The position numbers and the translations under genes were made by a program. From Cryptomeria japonica (Eukaryota; Streptophyta; Pinopsida; Cupressales; Cupressaceae): 64,000 bases of DNA. The stretch is taken from NCBI RefSeq assembly GCF_030272615.1, contig NC_081406.1:138615361-138679360 (forward strand), in the 5' to 3' direction. Shown here one piece after another: positions 21,463 to 33,516 of this stretch (the first letter of the stretch is position 1; every line of letters begins with the position of its first letter). The notes under the pieces were generated by a model. That model was not told where the DNA came from. It did not search any database and was given only the letters and a program-made list of their open reading frames with translations.

Positions 21463-24400
21463 ATGGAATCCTCATCTTCTTCTAAAAAGAGTAGGAAAGG
21501 AAAAGAATTAAACCTTGAGGAAAAACCCAAACGATAGAAGAAAGAAGGTAGAACTTTAGTTCAGGATTTGTTGGATCAATGTCCAACTTCCAGTGTAAGG
21601 TCCAAGAAAATCAAAAATGAAGAGGAAGGGCTAGAAGATAGATTTGAACATCTAGGAGACATATGGACTGAGATCAGAGGACATGAGTTGTTTTTATTTG
21701 GTTACAAGAGAAGGGAGGCTCCTGAGCCCATAAGTAACCTGTGGAATAGAAACTTAGGGAAACTGGTAGTTCCGAATGTATTTGTAGATGTTGAATTAAT
21801 GAAAGCCCTAGCAGATTCCTATAATCTAGAAACCAAGACCATATATGATTACCGAGGAAATCCTATGGTGGTAATCAACAAACAGACAATTGATATGGTG
21901 TTTGATTTAGACTGGGATGTAGAGGAGAAGATTGACATACAGAAATTGTCACAAGAGTTTTTCAATTTAGAAGACATCTATAGGAAATGGAGATTACCCA
22001 TTCACCGGCCAAAGGTCGGAGGACCCATAATTCCTTTCAATAAAACTGACAAGGTGCCCTTTGATGTCAACCAATTCCATCCTTACTTCAAGTATACATA
22101 CTATGCTGCAGCCCAAGTCTTAGGCTTAGAGGCTCATCCTCTCATGGATATTGGGGTTATGGTTCTATGTGCTAACTTGCAATCAAAAGATCCTAGGCCG
22201 TTTGATTATGCCACTTATGTTGCAGAAGCCTTAAATCATGGGCTGGAAAAGTTAAAAGGAGACCTTGTAAATATTCATTTCTCCTTGTATTCTTTGCTGT
22301 TGCATGTTATTCTTTATTGTGGACAAGAGTCCAATTTCTGGTCAGATGATTTTAGCATCAGAGCTTATGATAAAAGTGGTTTGAAGAAACCAGTCCAGCT
22401 CTGGGTCTTTGCATGGGATCAAAGATTTACAAACAACCAATATTGGCACTTCTAGGAATGCTTTGTAAAACCACTCAGTGCAGCCCTCGGACAACATAGA
22501 GACTATACTTTGTCCCCTGAGATCAAAAGATTCCTCAAGCCGAAAGATTTCTCTCTAGAGTCTCAGATTGATCATAACTGGGGTGATTGGTAATGCCACC
22601 CTAATCATACATAAATTAGAATATTCGGGTATGAAGGGAAGCCATACATGCTCCCAATTATAGTACCAAATAGGGTGGCTAGTCTGGAGATTGTAAGACA
22701 ATTGTCTGCTGTCAGTGCCAAACATCTCACAGATTTTGGTAAACAATCTATTGTGCTAGGATTACTAGTATTTTCTGATTTTGTTGTTAAAAGTTCCAAA
22801 AGTTATCATTTACTTCAGAATAAGTTAGATTATTATGGCATGACTCTGGGTAATCCTAGAGAGAACTTTGATCCTGAGGGATATGTGAAAGCTGCAAGGA
22901 CATCTCAGAAACTAAGGGCTGGAATACATGTGGCTCAAATGCCAAATGACTTAATCAAGAATCTTGAAAGGGAGGAAGCCAAGGCCTTGAGAGAAAGATT
23001 TGAGATGACTTGGGAAGCTTTCAAGTGGAAGAGAGTGAGGGGGAGAGTGGATGGAAACTTACTTGGAGACCTCCAAGATCCTTTGGAGATAGTTAAAAAA
23101 CTGCTTCAGCATGAGGCAGAAATTATGAATAGAGTGCCCCCACAGTTCCTCCATTTTATCAAAATTGGAAGAGACAGTGAGCCATTGGCTCACATGTCAC
23201 CAAAATCAACTGCTAGTAGCATCCCTGCTGACTCCCCTAGAGAAGACTATCCCCCTGGTTTTGAGGTAGAAGTAGATATGGAAACTGATGAATTCAATAT
23301 TAGGGAAGTGGTTGATATAAGGATGACAGAACATGAAGATTTTGTTGCAGAAGAAGGATTCACTTCCTCAAAAGAATTCCTTTCATTCTTATACCAATAC
23401 AAAGGGGCTCATGTGAGAAGAAGTATGGCTGGGAAACCAGAAGAAGAGCAGATGAAAAGGCTGCAGGATGAGATAGATACTCTCATGAAGGATATGACCC
23501 CTGAAAAGGGGAGGAAAATGCTAAAAGAGGCTGGTGTCATCATCTTTTCAGGTTGGGACATGAATTCAGCACTTATGTTTGATAGATTCCTGAAGAAGCA
23601 AGACCCAAACCAACAGGTACTACCCCAAGAAGTAGATAAATTGTTTACAAGTTAAGGATATGATCCTGATCAAAAAGCTCTTTTGCAATGGGCACTATAT
23701 CCGAAAGGGAAAAGGCCAATTATTACGGATACAGAAGAAACCTTTGGACACCTTATGGTCCATCAGGTAGGGAAGACTGACCCTAGGGTCACAGCAAAAT
23801 TGAATTTGGATGTAGCCAGGCTAAATGTGGATCAGATAGAGTTTTTGGTCAGGGAAAATATTACTTATAAGAGTTTACATGAAAAGACTAAAGATGAAAA
23901 CCAGAGGCTACAAACAAGGATACTGCAGCATGAGACAAGAACTCCCATAAGTGAATATGCTGCATATCCCACAGGTCAAAGCTTGGATGATATCTCAGAT
24001 GCCTTGTACTGGAAATACAAAGCAGAAAAGGCTACCAAGCAGGTTGAAGATATGAAGCAGAAGATGTATAAGGTGGTCAATGACATAATTGATCACAGGT
24101 TTAAATCAATGATGCCTGCTGCGGAAAAATATTGGTTTACATATACTGGAACTATGGAAGCTTTTGATCAGCATAAGCAGCTTGCATCCAGAGTCAAAGG
24201 AATCACTGATGTTACACCAGAGGAGCAGGCAGAGATTGATACTTTCACAGGACCCCATGAAGAATTTGGGAGTATGCTGGAGAAGGAAATACAGACTTTG
24301 GATGAAGGGAATACCCCTAGGGTGCCCTCTTTTTATAGCGAAGGTATATTGATTACCTTGGATCAGTGGAAGACAGAATTGGTAAATATTAAAGAGCAAT

Positions 24401-24597
24401 CATTTCAGGAACTGCAAAAGAAAGAAGACCCGATAGCATTGGCGAATTACATCTTGTCGGGATACAATCTACAGGAGTTCGAATTGAAGAAATTGGTTGA
24501 CACTATCAGGCTTTACAAAGATGACAAGTATACCAAACACATGGGAATGTTTAGTCTTCTTGTGTTTAGGTTAGTTAACAAGCCGTCTTCCTAACTA
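21463..24597 (+). pseudogene. 1,044-codon unknown ORF with five in-frame stops
   Basis: From ATG 21463 (MESSSSSKKSRKGKELNLEE) one frame runs to 24597 without any frameshift. It is broken by TAG at 21535, TAG at 22453, two TAA codons near 22591 and 22612, and TAA at 23653. The N-terminal third is globular (phrase MVVINKQTIDMVFDLD). The middle is charged with a PREDYPPGFEVEVDMETDEF stretch. The C-terminal third is helical and coiled-coil-like (KADKATKQ-type heptads around 24010-24080, LEKEIQTLDE). There is no zinc knuckle, protease or RT motif and no intron. I do not recognise the family; intronless form and setting suggest a mobile-element ORF such as a gag-like or extra ORF. A plant mobile-domain protein is possible but unproved. 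No LTRs were found around it. Confidence 0.6.
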
Positions 24598-25726
24598 ATG
24601 TATAAACAAAAGGACACGACTCTTGTCATGACCCTTTGTTTACATATATAAAGTGAAGGATTTTTGTATTGTAAAGGGAGAAATATTGCCATATAGAAAT
24701 ACAGCTTCGACTAATCAACTGTAACCGAAGATTGAAGAATCAATACAAAATCAGATCTTTGTTCCTGTTCCAAATTTGCAGAGTATTCCTCTTTTTGGCA
24801 TTTGTGTGTGATATTATCATAGCAGATAAGATTGTTTATATTCTTTCAGTAAAGTACTTATTCTGTGTTATTTCAAATTGAATTAAAAGATTTATTTGTG
24901 GATTGTAATTGTTCCTGATAATTCTTTCTTGTGTGGTCTCATAAAGTTTGGGTTAAATACACACAAGCAATTTAATAATACAAGTAATTAACTGAACTCA
25001 TAAGGAAATAACAATTGACAGACCTATAAGGGATAGGTTTAATCATTGTCTCATACAGCATTTAGTAAGTCCTTAAAGAAGCAATTGACTCTGTAGCCCA
25101 AAAACATAAGCAAGGCACTGATCATTAAGTACAGTCCTCATTACAGTTTACAAAACTCACAACTGAACAAGCAACAATAGGAGTAGTTGAGTAGGAAATA
25201 TAGAGTAAGTTAGCAATAGTGTATACATATAAATCTTAAGCACAAAGATCAAAAAAGTTCTACAACAACAATCTTGAACTCATCTGCTATATCTACATCC
25301 TAGGAACTTATGCCATTCTGAGATAGGAGGAAACCAGATCAAGACACTAAATTTGCTATAAAAAGCATTGGTTGAAGGAACAACTAGTGAGTAGGTATAC
25401 CCGCCTAGGTCCTGCAGAGCCTAAAGTGAGAGAGTTAGTAACCAAATAGGTTCATTCTATAAGTTGGCCAAGTCAATTGGAGGGTTTGATCATAGGAGTT
25501 GGCATTTCCTTAGAACCTATCCAATCTGTTGATTTGAGACCCAACAGGAACAATTGCACATTTCCAATCTCGAGCAAGGAACTTTCTTAGGCTAGATGGT
25601 GGATTAGATATTCAGTCCCTATCGTAGACTTGGAATTCTGGACTTGACGTACCCGTTTCCAAGGACAAGTTTCACACTCTAACCCATCTCAAGGATTGAT
25701 CAACACACTCTCTAGGACTAACATGG
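24598..25726. other. Non-coding DNA downstream of the unknown ORF
   Basis: A TATATAAAG box near 24645 and a T-rich region to 24900 look like an LTR R/U5 or a 3' end, but no matching copy upstream of the ORF was found. The rest (25000-25726) has no recognisable content. Confidence 0.35.
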
Positions 25727-26095
25727 ACTTCGGAACCTCGGGGTTCCAAAGTTCCGGGGAAGGCAAGGGAAAAGAGCTTCGGAACCTTGGGATTCTGGAG
25801 TTTCGGAGAACAGAAAAAGAGGGGGAAGGAAAGGGAGGAGCTTCAGAACCTCGGGGTTCCAGAGTTCCTGGGAAGAAGAAAGGAGAGGCGACAAAGGGAA
25901 GGAACTTCAGAACCTCGGGATTTCGGAGTTCCGGGGAAGGGACGAAGCTAAGGAAAAGACGACTTCTAGACAAGACAACACTTCACAATCCCTAATTCCA
26001 TTGCTCTTCTCCCTGATCAACTGGGGCAGCGTCGGTCCATAGATCGTATCTCTGATCGATTCTCTCTGATGGACCAAGGGTGTCATAAAATTACA
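25727..26095 (-). repeat. 3' LTR fragment of the minus-strand gypsy
   Basis: Matches 35880-36250 at about 90%, including the tandem GGAACCTCGGGGTTCC hairpin boxes and the terminal GATGGACCAAGGGTGTCAT. Sequence to the left of 25727 is unrelated to the rest of the 5' LTR, so only the U3 tip survives. Frames rich in EPRGSG-type repeats on either strand come from the hairpin boxes and are not genes. Confidence 0.75.
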
Positions 26096-26190
26096 TTTTT
26101 GGCGATTTCTGTGGGATGCTTGCCTGCTAAGCATGAAGTCCAGAAGCCTTGAGAATCCATTGGGTATTGAGTCATTGAAAAGACCCAAAA

Positions 26191-27815
26191 TGTAAGAACC
26201 CACACCTGGTGGACTCTAACCAACCACAATTTTCTGCCTTTGTTTGATTTTTCAATGTTTTCAGTGTTTGGGTTTTGCTTGAGTTTTCAATGATGTTTCA
26301 CCAAGGAATAAAGAAAGTGCAAATAACATATGTTGCAAACTAGAGTATGGAAATGAGAGCTACAACCATAAGCATTTTATCGAACATTTGCCATGCAATT
26401 CCTATTATGAAATGTTGACTTTCAGCTAGGGACATTAAGACAAACAGTTATCTTGCAAACTGAAATAAATACTACAAATATATCATATGCAACTCCTTTT
26501 TATTGATGTCCCAATTACCACAGATATGAAAGGGCCAAGACTCTTGGCTGACAGCTGAATATGATATGAAACAAAATACCCAGGTCTGAGTACAATGGCA
26601 GCATACAACCAACTTCGAATGTCTATTAAATACTGAAATTAAATGCAAGAGAACCTGATCCAATGAAGCGCCTACGTTGTGGGTAATGTAGCAACTCAAA
26701 TACCATGTAAATTGTGAAGCAACATGTGTGGCTGCTGCTGCTATAGTACGGCCTCCAACAATTATAAATTCTGCCCAAATTTCAATGTCATGACAACAGC
26801 AACTAATCTGGAAATGAGCAGCAATTAAAACCCTTGAAGAACCCTTGAGTAGACTCAACTAAGATGCAATATACTGTAGCGATTTTACTATTCACGAGTT
26901 ACTGTAGCGCGGCACTGTTCACGCGCACTGTTCATGCGACTGTAGCAGTAAGAACAAACTTGCAATCTGCTTTTAAAACCTTGAATAATTTGTTGATAAT
27001 CTCTCCCAACAAGAATGATATAACTCCATGTGCCAAAGAAGGATGATTCACAACCAACTATAAATGTTCTTCAACAATAAACTTCAAACCCTTGTAGAAA
27101 ACTTCACCAATTTGCACAAATGAAAGAACTGAAGTATTCTTTCCCACAACTGCAATAATTCAGGTGTTATTTCACACCTTCAAAATTGATATCAATAGGA
27201 AGTTTCCGTTTCCTATGATCAAAGAAGAAAATTGCGAAAGCCCTAGGCTCCACAATAAAAATCAATCAAAATACTATTTATCAACTGGATGCCAAGAATG
27301 AACTCTTGCCTTTCCTTTTATTCTTTCCTTAAGAGAGCTCAAACACCTTCCTGGCCAATGTGGGATAAAAGATTTATTCCCACATTAAATTATTCACTTA
27401 ACGCACTTTATTATATTAAAGTGACTTTATTATTATAAAGTTACTTTAGAACTTTATAATAATATTAAAATATTAAATAAATCACTTAAGTCACTTAAAC
27501 TTTAATATCTCTTGATGTACTTGTCTGATTGCTAAGCCGTCTGAGCCAGGAGTCGACTCTCCCTGTTCTCCATGTGATTGGATGCCTGTCTAAAAATAGA
27601 AACCCTGAATAGTGACTTACTATAAATAGTAAGTGTGCCAATCTGAGTCAAAAAACCTGTGCAAAGGCCAAAACCTGAATCCAGCTGAAGAGTAATGTCT
27701 CTAATCACCAAGTAACTGCCACACGAGGCCCTCTATCAATAATTGTTAGCCTACGAGGGTCAAATGATAAGCTAATTCTTACAAACTCTGATGCTCGCAA
27801 AATGGGGACATTACA
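26191..27815 (-). mobile_element. Element C: solo-LTR-like insertion, TGTAATGTCCC family
   Basis: On the minus strand it starts TGTAATGTCCCCATTTTG, identical to the start of element A for 18 bases. It ends at GGTTCTTACA (plus-strand TGTAAGAACC at 26191). It is flanked by a perfect TSD CAAAA (26186-26190, 27816-27820). No coding domain is present. Around 26875-26945 it contains repeated CTGTAGCG and ACTGTTCACGCG boxes. It lies between the IN end and the 3' LTR of the gypsy element. Confidence 0.8.
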
Positions 27816-27959
27816 CAAAACATGTGTGCGCTATCACTTGGAGGAAATTGGAAACTAGAGCGCACACCCTGTTAAGGAGAATGCGGTAGGTGCAAAAGCA
27901 CTTATGAAAGCAAAACAACTTCTAATCTAATATTTACATAGTCATCAACACCCTCTTTA

Positions 27960-29351
27960 GAAGCATGGCTTGAGATGAATCCCATTCACTGGGATTGGAA
28001 GAACTTCGCCATCAAGCCTGGAGAGATGAAATGCATTGGCCTCCTTGCAACTAGTGATGACATATGGACCAGTCCAAATAGCATCAAATTTGGAGTGTCA
28101 CCCGGCCTTGGCCTTGTCTGCATCCCACTTTAGAACTAGATCTCCCTCTTTGAAGACTCTATTAGTAGCCTTTTTGTCTAAAACTTTCTTGACCTTCTCT
28201 TGATGAGTCTCAAGTGTATGCATAGCCTGACTTCTAACCTCGTCCAACTCCCTCAACTCAACTAGCCTTACCGTCATGGCATCATTCTCTGTCAATTCCA
28301 GCTGATGTGCTAGTTCAAGAGAGGGTAACTCTAGGGAAGTTGGGAGTCTTTCTTCTTTCCTATATGCCAGCATGAAAGGGGAGTTACTGATCGCCCTCTT
28401 GGGTGTGATCCTGTCAGCCCATAAGGCTGTCCTCAACTTAGTATGCCATGCCCTCTGATTGTCTTCAATCGTCCTTTTAATTATCCTGATGAGGTTCTTG
28501 TTGGAAGATTCAACTAAGCCATTACCTTGAGGGTAATAATTGGATGACGTCTTCAAGTATACACCATGCTTAACTGCCCAAGAACTAATTTGGGTTCCAA
28601 CGAATGCCCTGGTATTGTTTGATATGATGGTGGAGGGGACATCGAATCTTGTCACAATTCCATCAAGGAATTCCAATACTGAGGCCTCAGTAGCATCCTT
28701 CAATGCAACTGCCTCTGTCCACCTAGTGAAGTAGTCTGTGGCGGCCAAGATCCACTTGTGGCCAGCACTAGAAGGTGGATTTATCATGCCAATGAAGTCT
28801 AAACCCCATTGTGCGAATGGTTGATCTGCTTGGATGGGGTGAAGAGGTAGGGCAGCTAGTCTTTGCTTTCTAGAGAAGAGAGCACATTTCTTGCCATTCT
28901 TCACCCATCTATGTGAGTCACTGAATAAGGATGGCCAGTAATAACCAACCCTCATTATTTTGATAGCCATAGTCCTTGCAGAGAAGTGGTCCCCTGAAGA
29001 GCCATCATGAAATTCCTCTAACAATTTACTAACTTGGTTTTGCTCGATACATCTTAGTAAGACTCCATTAGAGTCTCTTCGAAAAAGAGTGCAATTCACT
29101 AAGACATAGGGAATCGACTGCAACCTGAAATGCCTTCTTTTGGTCTTGTCTAGACCTTGGGGGTATCTACCTTCCATTAAGAAGGTGGTCATGTCACTTA
29201 CACAACTGAATTGAGTGTCGTTGCTAGTTGGTTGATCCTCTTGTAACATAAGGGTGACCTCTAAAGTAGTCTCAGAAGATGAGACAAGCTGTTCACATAG
29301 GTCCTTGCCTCTTACAAGCTTGGTGATCTTGATGTTGATGTCGTACTCCAT
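27960..29351 (-). pseudogene. Ty3-gypsy integrase
   Basis: The frame 29351-28098 begins at the end of RNase H, then a damaged zinc domain (VKNGKKCALFSRKQRLAALP, where the first Cys of the pair is Gly). The catalytic core follows: LDFIG with the first Asp, IISNNTRAF where the second catalytic Asp is Asn, and GLVESSNKN with the Glu. The C-terminal domain continues past a stop at 28098 as FDAIWTGPYVITSCKEANAF to about 27960. With N in place of the second D, and stops, integration activity is lost. The family and polarity are clear. Confidence 0.85.
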
Positions 29352-30400
29352 GACCTTGGTTATCCACCTAGCCTTCTTCTCACTGATGTCCTTGTTTAGA
29401 TGGAAATCCTTGACACTTGCATGTGGAACTAAGAGTTAGATCCTGTTGTTAGACAACATGTGTTTGAACTTTTTTAATGCCCTTACAATAGTGAGGACTT
29501 GCTTCTCTACATAGCTATACTTAAGCTCATAGTCTTTTAACTCCTCACTAAAGAAGGCAATAGGTTGCTCCAAACTATCATTGTTCAACTATGTTAGGAC
29601 AACTGAGATGCTGGATTCTCCTCCAAAGGTATAGAGGATAAAATCCCTTTCATAGTTAGGATTGACAAGGGTAGGGGCCTGAGCAATTGCTTGTTTAATC
29701 TCTTCAAAACCGACCCTTCCCTCCTTGGTCCAACTGAAAACCGAGTTTTTCTTCAACATGGAGGTGAGAGGTTTTACCATGGTGGCAAGGTTGGGATTGA
29801 ACCTCCTCACAAAGTTGATCCTACCAAGGAAACTTTGCGATCCCTTCTTGTGACTGGGGAGTGGAAGAGAAAGAATAGCCTCCACTCGCTCTGGATCAAT
29901 GGTCAAGCCCTCCTTGGATACAATGTGTCCTAGCAATCTTCTTTGATCAGCAGCAAATACACACTTGCTAGGGTTCAGGGACACACCATACTCCCTGGAT
30001 TTCATGAACACTTGCTCAAGATGACCAAGATGGTCATCTGCATTCTTCGAATAAACAGTTATGTCGTCAAGGTATATAAGTACAAACTTTGCTAATACAC
30101 CCCTGAAAGCCATGTCCATTGCTATTTGAAACCTGGCCCCTGCATTGGTTAGCCTAAAAGGCATTTTACAATAAGCATAGGTACCCCACTTAGTAGTAAA
30201 TGCAATCTTTTATTGATCTGATTCTTGGACTAAAATTTGATTGTAGCTTGAATACCCATCCAAGAATGAAAATCTTTCCGAGCCACTGACCTTTTGGAGA
30301 ATTTGCTCCATAGAAGGAAGGGGATAGTGATCCTTGAGGGAGGCTCTATTGAGGTCCCTAAAGTCTACACAATTTGATTTCCCCGTTCTTCTTCCTTACA
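29340..30400 (-). pseudogene. Ty3-gypsy reverse transcriptase and RNase H
   Basis: RT palm: the frame 30164-29589 starts MPFRLTNAGARFQ and contains YLDDITVYSK with both catalytic Asp, then LLGHIVSKEGL and FLGRINFVRRF of the thumb. The upstream fingers, with phrases LPSMEQIL and FSFLDGYSSYN, lie in another frame at 30360-30165 with a stop. Gypsy-type RNase H begins at FILYTFGGESS, where the first catalytic Asp is Gly. It runs through ELKDYELKYSYVEKQVL to about 29430, with a stop at 29589. Confidence 0.85.
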
Positions 30401-31116
30401 GGGACAAGGTTGGCCGCCAAGGAGGAGTGCTTGATCGAGAAGATGATATTGCCTTCTATGAGCTTGGTCAACTCCTTCCTCATTAGTGGCTCAATCTTGG
30501 GGTTTATTGGTCTTTGCTTTTGTCTAACTAGCTTTGTATCCGGGTTTAGCTCTATAGTATGTTGGGCTAAGCTAGGGTCAAAACCCTTCAAATCTTCATA
30601 GGTCCAAGCAACTATGTCATCATATTTTTGACAAAGCTCAACAAAGGCCTCTTGTTCGGTTAAGGAACATACCTTGCCCAAGTTTAGAGACCTACCCTCG
30701 GCGACAACAACTGGTTTGTAATGACCCCTCTTTGCAACCAAGTTCATCTTCTTCTTCAACTGATCATCCGAGTTGAAAATGCCTTCCAAGATAACTAGAC
30801 CTTTAGGCAACTTGTTGGAGTTGAGTTGAATGATTTGATCTCCATACTGGTCTTGCAGCTTAGATTGATTTTTAGCAAAAAATTTTGCTTCATTTTGCAA
30901 GAAGTTGACAATTTGCTGATCACTTTCGAACACTTGCCAATTTACCTGATTGTCTGGGACAATAGGCCTCACAACAAGCTTGATGTGTTGTTCCTTCTCA
31001 CTTGCAACATGCGTTGGTATGTCGAATTGAGCATCAACCGCTGCAAGCCTATCAGCATGCTTGTTCTGACCTCTAGAAATGCTCTGGATATTGAAGGCTT
31101 CGGATCCTTCAATCAA
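30358..31116 (-). pseudogene. Linker and RT N-terminus, plus tail of extra RNase H
   Basis: The frame opens with IEGSEAFNIQSISRGQNKHADRLAAV, which is the last block of an archaeal/plant-type RNase H (N.. ADxLA). A 130-residue linker follows, then the conserved pre-RT segment DDIVAWTYEDLKGFDPSLAQ and HTIELNPDTKLVRQKQRPI. The RT start is KELTKLIEGNIIF...VPVRKKNGEIKLC. A frameshift follows at the VDFR motif (about 30360). This places an RNase H immediately before RT on the same transcript. Confidence 0.8.
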
Positions 31117-31928
31117 ATCCCAAACCCTGTGTTTGTATGATTTGAGTAGGTTGTTCTTTGTTATACTTTGAGCTCAGATGTGGTTAACAACCAACTCACT
31201 ATCTCCAAATACTTGCAAAGATCTATCTTTCTGCTTTGTGCAAGTTGGAGACCTTGGATCAAGGCTTCATACTCAACGACATTGTTGGTGCAACCAAATT
31301 GAAGCCTAAAAGAGAAGAAATATTTCTCTTGCTCAGGAGAAACAAGCATCACACCGACACCTACACCGTTCTTGTTTCTTGAACCATCAAAAAACATGTT
31401 CCATAACCCCTCTGAATCTCCTTGTGTCTTGATGAGGTTAGGGATAGGAGTATCCTCTTCATGGATACAATAGGTGCCAAGCCCAGTCTCTTCAGTCTCA
31501 GCTAATGGATCAAACTGAAAAGCACTGGCCCATTCATCCAACAAACAATCAGGTACCTCTGGCAAAAGAGTAACAAGCTCACAGACAATACACTCCTCCC
31601 CCTCTTCGTGCAAAGTGCAATTCATGTTTATAGGGCTGGGGGTGTAGGGTTCAATGTGGTTTTGCGCGATGGGCTCTGCCCTTATGGTAACCTTGGTACC
31701 ATACCTTGTTCGAAATAGCATGTGGGACCAATCAAAAGACAGGTATCCACCTATCTTGGTGGTGAAGTCTCTAGATAGACATATGACAAAGAAGGCAGGG
31801 AGGTCCATGATTGATATGTCTTGCAAGACAGTGCAACCAGGGCATGCATGCAAGTTTAACTTCAAATTTTTAACAACCCCAACTGTCTTAATAGAAGTGC
31901 CATCCAATTGGACCACCCCTTTAGTCAC
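31117..31928 (-). pseudogene. Protease C-terminus and extra (archaeal-type) RNase H
   Basis: The first part (31928-31690) completes the retropepsin, ending DLPAFFVICLSRDFTTKIGG, typical of Tat/Athila proteases. After a ~90-residue acidic linker comes LWNMFFDGSRNKNGVGVGVM, then TNNVVEYEALIQGLQLAQ. In a second frame GDSELVVNH follows at about 31185. These are the D, E and D blocks of an archaeal-type RNase H; a one-base shift and a TGA separate the blocks. Position between protease and RT is unusual. Confidence 0.8.
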
Positions 31929-31990
31929 AGGTTCATATTTTATGCCAAGAAGATCAAGTCAAAGAGATCAAGGTTAATTTTCACTGCCTT

Positions 31991-32329
31991 TCATAACATG
32001 TTCGGAGAATCCCACCACATTAAATTAATTAAAAATCCAGAAGCTACCTTCTTAGGCATAACTGAGCTACTAGCTCTTGAATCTATCATGGAGTTGTGAA
32101 CTAAGTTGTCTCCTATGATCAAAGAGAGATAGAAAGGGGGAGGCTTGCTGATCTTGCTTGAATCTTCCTCCTCCATGGGCTGCACCAAACTGGTGGAGAC
32201 TGCCTTTCTGTTGACTGCTGCCTCATCACCTGACTGGTCGACGTTCTTCAGTGCCTCTTTAAGAAAATCCCTTTGAGATGGGATGGAAAGGGCCTCCCAC
32301 ATAGTGACATTGAGGCTGGCCTTCTTCAT
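31991..32329 (-). pseudogene. Gypsy retropepsin (protease) N-terminal part
   Basis: The frame contains IDSRASSSVMPKKVA, the retropepsin active-site loop with DSGA changed to DSRA. It is preceded by a PPPFYLSLIIGD strand typical of plant gypsy proteases. A stop at 31991 separates it from its C-terminal half. The active-site Gly to Arg change would be expected to inactivate it. Confidence 0.75.
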
Positions 32330-32674
32330 ATGATCTACTATATTGAAAGGAATGCCAACTGATTTTAGAGGCCCTTTTGAGGCTACGAGGTCTACCTTTG
32401 CTCTTTGGACGACCTAGGCCTCCTCCTGCCTCTTGCTCCCTTGCATGGTATTTTGGCTTGTATCCTGGACAACTATGTTGGGCGTTGGAGCTTGGGCTGA
32501 TGTTGAAAGTGAGACAGCCTCCATGGCTCTCTTCTTTGACCTTGTATATTGCAGCGTAGACTCACCATTTGTTTGGTTCATACCACAAAATTCTGCCTCC
32601 TGCCAATTGACAAAGGTAGAATCCCCTTGCAAGTAAGCCTGAGTGCCAACACTAGGTTGATTTGCATCCTATTG

Positions 32675-33508
32675 CTAGCCAGAGGTGGTTGTCTCATCCT
32701 GCACCACTAAAGCTTGGACAAACGCTCCATTTTGGCATGCACCTTGGTTGTGTGGCTGATTGCATGGTTGACACCAATCTTGCTCTTGGGCAAGGTTATT
32801 TTGCATTGGAACTATCGCTTTTGAGTTGCTTGCAGCTGTGGGGTTCACACTATTCAAAGGCTTGGCGTTGCTCCATTGGTTTTGCCCTTCAAAGGGTGGC
32901 CTATTCTGTTGATAGTTCTGATTTTGTGATTGATAAGGTCTGCTATGTTGGGCTTGTTGCCTCTTTAGTGTCACCAACTCATTGCTAAAATTTTGCAATA
33001 GAGCCTTGACCTCATGGAGTTCATTGGAGGATGTAGAGGGTGTGGACGATTGTCCTGTGGGAGCCATGGTGATAGGAGCCAAGGTGGGTTGCTGGGTAGG
33101 AGCTTCTGGGAAGAGAGGCATTGGAAGCCTTGGAGCTATCTTCCCAGCCTGAATCAAACAATTTTCTGCCCTTATGGCTATGTCATATGCGCTTGGTAAA
33201 GAGGCTCTGCCCATTGATTGTACCATGATAGCTATATCGCTGTTGAGAGCTCTAAGATAATACAAGAAGGCATGATTTGGAGATGGATTCACTAGAGAAG
33301 GAATTCTATTCCATGACTTATGGAATCTGAAATTGAAATCTCCCATGAACTCATGAGGTGCCCTCTTGATCGTAGTCAATTGCTCCACAAGTGATAGGTG
33401 ATCACTTTTGTCTTCAAACTGGTTGCACAACCTCTCTCCCAATTCATCCCAATTGTGAAGGGAGCTAGATGACAACCCTCTATACCATTGCAAAGCTTTG
33501 CCTTTCAA
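32675..33508 (-). pseudogene. Gypsy gag, central and C-terminal part
   Basis: The frame begins GKALQWYRGLSSSSLHNWDE, followed by LCNQFEDKSDHLSLVEQL and FRFHKSWNRIPSL, the Retrotrans_gag core. After a Gln/Pro/Asn-rich linker a variant zinc finger CQPCNQPHNQGAC appears (CX2CX3HX4C, one residue short of the usual knuckle). The preceding gag half is in the frame ending at 33517. The frames are separated by a stop and a shift. Confidence 0.8.
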
Positions 33509-33516
33509 AGATGTGG

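Noticed and set aside
21463-24597. Functional single-exon host gene
   Set aside because: Five in-frame stops and a retroelement-rich setting make a pseudogene or mobile-element ORF more likely.
25689-26000. Repetitive EPRGSG/ELRNLG-type proteins here and at 35600-36240
   Set aside because: They come from GC-rich hairpin boxes of the gypsy LTR and are open on both strands in several frames.
26096-26116. TTTTTGGCGATTTCTGTGGG as a plus-strand PBS after the LTR end at 26095
   Set aside because: The LTR orientation fixed by the gypsy PBS at 34215 and the matching 36250 end makes 26095 the start of a minus-strand 3' LTR.
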